From assembly GCF_003019255.1 (NCBI RefSeq), contig NZ_CP027846.1, positions 2,542,001 to 2,606,000 on the forward strand: 64,000 nt of DNA. Reading direction: 5' to 3'. The stretch comes from Staphylococcus kloosii. Lineage in GTDB: Bacteria > Bacillota > Bacilli > Staphylococcales > Staphylococcaceae. The translations under genes were made by a program, and so were the position numbers. Shown one piece after another: positions 60,084 to 64,000 of this stretch (position 1 is its first letter; the number at the start of each line of letters is the position of its first letter). The notes below the pieces were generated by a model. That model had not been told where the DNA came from. It saw only the letters and a list, made by a program, of their open reading frames with translations, and made no database searches.

Positions 60084-60829
60084 TAGTTATCTCCTATCTG
60101 ATTCCGCTTACGATAAACCTCATACATCATTAAACTAGCCGCTACAGACGCATTCAAGCTATTTACATGGCCTACCATAGGAATCTTGATATAAAAATCG
60201 CATTTATCTTTTACGAGTCTACTCATTCCTTGACCTTCACTACCAATGACGATGGCTAATGGCATACCGGCATCTAATTGACGATAATCCGTCGCATTAT
60301 CCGCTTCTGCACCAGCAACCCAATAGCCTTTTTCTTTCAATGTTTCAATTGTTTGAGCTAGATTTGTTACACGCATAACGGGAACGTGTTGAATAGCACC
60401 AGTACTTGCTTTCACTACGGTTTGTGTTAGCGCAACGGAACGACGTTTAGGAATAATTATTCCATCAATACCTGAAGCGTCAGCAGTACGTATAATTGAC
60501 CCTAAATTATGAGGATCTTCTAGTCCATCTAATATAAGTACTGTCGATAATTGTTCTTTATTTTGTTGTTCTGTTAAAAAGTTATCGAAATCAGCATATT
60601 CATAAGGTGCTACTAGTGCCGCAACACCTTGGTGAGGTGCATCTGCTAGATTATCCAATTTAGATTTCGGTACAGTTTGAACTATAAGTTTATCGTTTTT
60701 TGCTTTTTTTAAAATCTCACTCAATTGTTGCTTTTTAACGCCTTCTTGAATCAAAATTTTATTTATAGTGTGTCCTGAGACAATAGCTTCTTTAACGGCA
60801 TGACGACCAACGATGACAATGTCTTCCAA
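60083..60829 (-). CDS. rlmB: 23S rRNA (guanosine-2'-O-)-methyltransferase RlmB
   Basis: 248 aa from TTG 60829 ((M)EDIVIVGRHAVKEAI, as in S. aureus); an ATG at 60850 is possible but overlaps mrnC and lacks a binding site. SPOUT fold with LDGLEDPHNLGSIIRTADA, VIGSEGQGM and NSLNASVAASLMMYE, the knotted SAM site. It methylates G2251 of 23S rRNA. Confidence 0.93.
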   Translation of the reverse strand: MEDIVIVGRHAVKEAIVSGHTINKILIQEGVKKQQLSEILKKAKNDKLIVQTVPKSKLDNLADAPHQGVAALVAPYEYADFDNFLTEQQNKEQLSTVLILDGLEDPHNLGSIIRTADASGIDGIIIPKRRSVALTQTVVKASTGAIQHVPVMRVTNLAQTIETLKEKGYWVAGAEADNATDYRQLDAGMPLAIVIGSEGQGMSRLVKDKCDFYIKIPMVGHVNSLNASVAASLMMYEVYRKRNQIGDN

Positions 60830-60833
60830 ATTA

Positions 60834-61232
60834 TTACGCCCTTTCATCAACTATATTTACTATTGTTGTTAATAATTGCTCTAATCTTTCGTTATGACTC
60901 TCTAAATATAAGTAGCCAATTATCGCTTCTAAAGCTGTACTTTTTTTATAAGTTTGAATATCTGTATTCTTCGCCTTAGTATAACTTTTAGCATTACGAC
61001 CACGTCTAACAATATCTAATTCTTCTTCAGTAAACCATTCCATTGTCATAAGTGTTTCCAAAGTTTGCGCCTGGCTTTTAGCTGATACATAAGTTTTAGA
61101 AAGCTGGTGTAATTTATTAGGTTTACTTTTAAGTTTCAAAACAATGTAAGTACGTACATGTTGATCTAGAACGGCATCACCCATATAAGCTAAAGTTAAC
61201 GGATTTAACAATTTCGCATTGGCTTTATCCAC
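60834..61232 (-). CDS. mrnC: Mini-ribonuclease 3 (Mini-III)
   Basis: 132 aa, starting at GTG 61232 inside the end of cysS, with GAGG upstream. An RNase III catalytic domain without a dsRNA-binding domain: LTLAYMGDAVLDQHVRTYIV holds acidic metal ligands and ALEAIIGYLYLESHNERL the second set. It matures the ends of 23S rRNA. Confidence 0.94.
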   Translation of the reverse strand: MDKANAKLLNPLTLAYMGDAVLDQHVRTYIVLKLKSKPNKLHQLSKTYVSAKSQAQTLETLMTMEWFTEEELDIVRRGRNAKSYTKAKNTDIQTYKKSTALEAIIGYLYLESHNERLEQLLTTIVNIVDERA

Positions 61233-62625
61233 GTTTAAACCTCACACCTTGAGGCGTATCTTCTAAAATGATGTTTTGTTCTTTGAGTGAATCACGTATT
61301 TCATCAGCTCTTGCGAAGTCTTTATTTTTTCTAGCCTCATTACGTTCCTCAATAAGCGCTTCGATATCTTCATCTAATAAGACTTCCGCTTCTTGTCCAA
61401 CAAGTGGTACGCCGAGTACATCGCTAAATATTTGATAAACGTCTTTAAATCTTTCAAGCACTGCTAATGATGTTGTGTTCTCTAATACAAATTTATTAGC
61501 TAGTTTTGTTAATTCGAACCAAGCAGTAATCGCATTAGCCGTATTAAAATCATCATTCATAACTTCTTCAAATTGAGCTAATATCTTATTGATTTCTGTA
61601 ATATACTCAGTTTGATCTGTTACGTCAGTAGCTATCTCTGCACGTTCTATTATAGCTTTGTAACTATTACGTATACGTTCTAATCCGTTTTTCGCTGCGT
61701 TAACTAATTCCATATTATAGTTAATAGGACTACGGTAGTGTACGCTAATCATAAAGAAACGTAACACATCAGGGTCAATTTCTTTAATAATGTCATGTAC
61801 AAGTACAAAATTGCCTAACGACTTACTCATCTTTTCGTTATCGATATTAATAAAGCCATTGTGCATCCAGTAATTAGCAAATGTGGCATGATTATGTGCT
61901 TCAGATTGCGCAATCTCATTTTCATGGTGAGGGAATTGTAAATCTGTACCACCTGCGTGAATATCCATCGTAGCGCCAAGTTCTTTATAAGCCATAACTG
62001 AACACTCAATATGCCAACCCGGACGACCTTTACCAAATGGACTATCCCAACTTATTTCGCCTTCTTTTGCAGCTTTCCATAAAGTGAAGTCTAATGCGTC
62101 CTCTTTATGTTCACCTTGCTCAATACGCGCGCCAACTTTCAAATCATTTAAAGACTGGTGACTTAATTTACCATAGTCTTCGAATTTACGTGTTCTGTAA
62201 TAGACATCTCCACCACTAACATAAGCGTATCCTTCGTCTACTAAATCTTGAATAAATTGAATAATATCATCCATATGATTCATCACTCGTGGGTTAGAAG
62301 TTGCTCTTCTTACATTCAATGCACCAGTATCTTCATAGAAAGCATTAATATAGCGTTCAGCAATTGTTTCAACAGATTCATTTAATTCTTTAGAACGATT
62401 GATTAATTTGTCGTCAACGTCCGTAAAGTTAGATACATAAATCACTTCATAGCCTTGGTATTCAAAATATCTACGTACAACATCATAAACAATGGCTGGG
62501 CGTGCATTCCCTATATGAATATAGTTATAAACCGTTGGCCCACAAACGTACATTTTAACTTTGCCCGGCTCAATAGGCTCAAACGTCTCTTTTTGACGCG
62601 TAAGTGTATTATATAATGTAATCAT
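61225..62625 (-). CDS. cysS: Cysteinyl-tRNA synthetase
   Basis: 466 aa class I synthetase. HIGH motif as HIGNA (YNYIHIGNARPA), KMSKS loop, and zinc ligands in CGPTVYN, WHIECSVMA and HHENE. It starts within the last 17 bases of cysE. Both genes are under the cysteine T-box upstream of cysE. Confidence 0.97.
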   Translation of the reverse strand: MITLYNTLTRQKETFEPIEPGKVKMYVCGPTVYNYIHIGNARPAIVYDVVRRYFEYQGYEVIYVSNFTDVDDKLINRSKELNESVETIAERYINAFYEDTGALNVRRATSNPRVMNHMDDIIQFIQDLVDEGYAYVSGGDVYYRTRKFEDYGKLSHQSLNDLKVGARIEQGEHKEDALDFTLWKAAKEGEISWDSPFGKGRPGWHIECSVMAYKELGATMDIHAGGTDLQFPHHENEIAQSEAHNHATFANYWMHNGFINIDNEKMSKSLGNFVLVHDIIKEIDPDVLRFFMISVHYRSPINYNMELVNAAKNGLERIRNSYKAIIERAEIATDVTDQTEYITEINKILAQFEEVMNDDFNTANAITAWFELTKLANKFVLENTTSLAVLERFKDVYQIFSDVLGVPLVGQEAEVLLDEDIEALIEERNEARKNKDFARADEIRDSLKEQNIILEDTPQGVRFKRG

Positions 62626-63259
62626 CTTGTATCTCTCCGTTTCTTGTTTTCTCTAACTGTCGCTCTAATTCTTTCATTTGTTCATAAATAGGGTCTGGTA
62701 AATTTAAATGATCAAATGTTTTACCAATACGTTTGCCATCTTGCTTAACGATATGACCCGGAATACCTACTACTGTTGAATAACTAGGCACTGAAGTTAA
62801 AACTACAGAATTAGCACCAATATTTACATCAGAATCAATTTGGATATTACCTAAAACCTTCGCACCTGCTGCAATCAATACATTGTCTCCAATATCAGGA
62901 TGTCTTTTTCCTTTTTCTTTACCAGTACCACCTAAAGTGACACCTTGATAAATAGTGACATTATTACCAATTCGACATGTTTCTCCGATAACTACACCCA
63001 TACCATGGTCGATAAATAGACGTTTCCCTATTTCTGCACCTGGGTGAATTTCGATACCCGTGAAGAAACGCGCTACTTGAGAAATAAGTCTAGCGATGAC
63101 ATATTTCTTCTTTTTGTATAATTCATGTGCTATTAAATGACTCCATATCGCATGTAATCCAGCATACGACGTCACAACTTCAAATGTCGTTTTTGCTGCG
63201 GGATCTTGCTCAAACACCATATTAATATCGTCTTTCATTCGTTTTATTACTTTAAACAA
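62609..63259 (-). CDS. cysE: Serine O-acetyltransferase
   Basis: 216 aa from TTG 63259 after GGAGG at 9 bases; the frame is open further up to a GTG at 63289 inside the T-box terminator, which is not credible. Left-handed beta-helix acyltransferase: HPGAEIGKRLFIDHGMGVVIGET and GVTLGGTGKEKGKRHPDIGD carry the catalytic His and Asp. Makes O-acetylserine for cysteine synthesis. Confidence 0.95.
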   Translation of the reverse strand: MFKVIKRMKDDINMVFEQDPAAKTTFEVVTSYAGLHAIWSHLIAHELYKKKKYVIARLISQVARFFTGIEIHPGAEIGKRLFIDHGMGVVIGETCRIGNNVTIYQGVTLGGTGKEKGKRHPDIGDNVLIAAGAKVLGNIQIDSDVNIGANSVVLTSVPSYSTVVGIPGHIVKQDGKRIGKTFDHLNLPDPIYEQMKELERQLEKTRNGEIQDDYII

Positions 63260-63281
63260 GGTATATTTCCTCCCTACTAAA

Positions 63282-63500
63282 AAAAGCACCCTAACAATTT
63301 ATGTTAGAGGTGCTTTTGCACGGTTCCACTCTTTTTTATAATAGTGATGGCTTGAATAACTTTAAAAATTCAAACTGTTAACTAGTATACGCTCATTTAT
63401 CTTATTTAATTATAAAGACACAAAGGTGCATTCCATAATCGCAGTGATGTACTCGCAGCAACCGCACACTCTCTTAACACTGCCAATTATTTACTAATCC
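63282..63500 (-). promoter_or_regulatory. Cysteine T-box leader of cysE-cysS
   Basis: The minus-strand RNA holds the T-box AGAGTGGAACCGTG (63319-63332), followed by a terminator hairpin AAAAGCACC...GGTGCTTTT (63282-63317). A specifier TGC (Cys; plus 63428-63430) sits in GAATGCACC in stem I. Uncharged tRNA-Cys would open the terminator. The upstream limit is approximate. Confidence 0.88.
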
Positions 63501-63573
63501 TCTGCTATTCAACATTAATCATAAGTGGTTTGTTGTAAATTTTCAAGTTACAACACGTACTACTTTGTAATTA

Positions 63574-64000
63574 TTATAAATATTTTTTAAGTCTTGTTAA
63601 AACTTTGTCTTTACCAAGCACTTCAATCGTATTTGGTAATTCTGGTCCATGCATTTGTCCAGTTACCGCAACTCGGATAGGCATAAACAATTGTTTGCCT
63701 TTAATACCAGTTTCTTTTTGTACTTCTTTAATAGTCTTTTTAATTTCTGCCGCTTCAAATGGTTCTAAAGCTTCTAATTTACCGTATAAGTGGTTGATTA
63801 ATTCTGGAACTTGTTCACCGTCTAAAATTTCTTGCTCATCTTTACCTAAAGCTTGTTCATCACGGAAGAAAATTTCTGATAACGGTACAATTTCACCTGC
63901 ATAACTCATTTCTTTTTGGTATAACGCAACTAACTTACGTCCCCAATCTAAATCAGCTTCAGAAGGATTTTCTGGTAATAATTCAGCTTTAATTAAATGT
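63574..64000 (-). CDS. gltX: Glutamyl-tRNA synthetase (C-terminal part; start beyond the right edge)
   Basis: About 141 codons are visible, open at the right edge. LLPENPSEADLDWGRKLVALYQKEMSYAG (in parts) and GKQLFMPIRVAVTGQMHGPEL are from the anticodon-binding domain of bacterial GltX, ending GKDKVLTRLKKYL. It precedes the cysE T-box, as in other staphylococci. Confidence 0.95.
   Translation of the reverse strand, partial: HLIKAELLPENPSEADLDWGRKLVALYQKEMSYAGEIVPLSEIFFRDEQALGKDEQEILDGEQVPELINHLYGKLEALEPFEAAEIKKTIKEVQKETGIKGKQLFMPIRVAVTGQMHGPELPNTIEVLGKDKVLTRLKKYL

Noticed and set aside
1..64000. CRISPR arrays, tRNA/rRNA genes, insertion sequences, prophage
   Set aside because: No regularly spaced repeats, cloverleaf genes, rRNA stretches or transposase/integrase frames were seen; small or highly diverged cases could escape reading by eye.

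Overview
The window is chromosomal DNA from a low-GC Gram-positive bacterium, almost certainly a coagulase-negative Staphylococcus. The right-hand 23 kb (about 41.7-64.0 kb, all on the minus strand) is the conserved staphylococcal block gltX-cysE-cysS-mrnC-rlmB-yacP-sigH-rpmG-secE-nusG-rplK-rplA-rplJ-rplL-(rsmC-like)-rpoB-rpoC-(L7Ae-like)-rpsL-rpsG-fusA-tuf. Protein sequences and lengths (RpoB 1183 aa, RpoC 1207 aa from a TTG start) look staphylococcal. A chromosomal FusB-type fusidic acid protection gene and a hexuronate catabolic operon point, as an inference only, to the S. saprophyticus/S. cohnii side of the genus.

Layout from the left: (1) 1-9.1 kb: transport and regulation. An LmrS-like DHA2 efflux pump runs off the left edge. 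A FusB-family gene follows, with its own promoter, 13-codon leader peptide and translational attenuator. Then come a LysR/MFS pair, a START-like protein, an amino acid permease, and an operon joining an arginase-family hydrolase to an NRAMP-fold transporter that has lost the metal-binding residues. (2) 9.2-14.3 kb: a very AT-rich accessory island. It carries a circular bacteriocin cluster of amylocyclicin/pumilarin type with a twice-frameshifted precursor gene, an Fst-type toxin with its antisense RNA, a decayed second Fst locus, and remnants of LysR, MFS, XRE and (tentatively) DUF4238 genes. (3) 14.7-17.1 kb: folE (type I GTP cyclohydrolase) and a pteridine-reductase-like SDR, followed by a broken flavin reductase and a broken secreted-type protein. 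(4) 17.2-31.5 kb: carbohydrate use. A ribulokinase, an RbtT/DalT-type transporter and a DeoR regulator form one unit; an aldo-keto reductase, an MFS pump and an HxlR regulator form another. The hexuronate/KDG operon kdgA-kdgK-uxaC-uxuA-uxuB has a LacI-type regulator and a GntP-type permease beside it. (5) 31.5-41.6 kb: ordinary metabolism (DoxX, adenosine deaminase, epimerase, ornithine cyclodeaminase family, scoAB, acetyltransferases, P-loop kinase, kbl, M20 amidohydrolase). (6) 41.7-64 kb: the transcription/translation block, with an L10 leader and a cysteine T-box.

How the parts work together: glucuronate-type sugars would pass through UxaC, UxuB, UxuA, KdgK and KdgA to pyruvate and glyceraldehyde 3-phosphate. 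This is probably controlled by the LacI-type protein at a perfect 30-bp palindrome and by CcpA at a cre site. The FusB-type protein rescues EF-G, whose gene lies in the same window and keeps the wild-type residues at the main fusidic acid resistance positions. No tRNA, rRNA, CRISPR array or insertion sequence was found.
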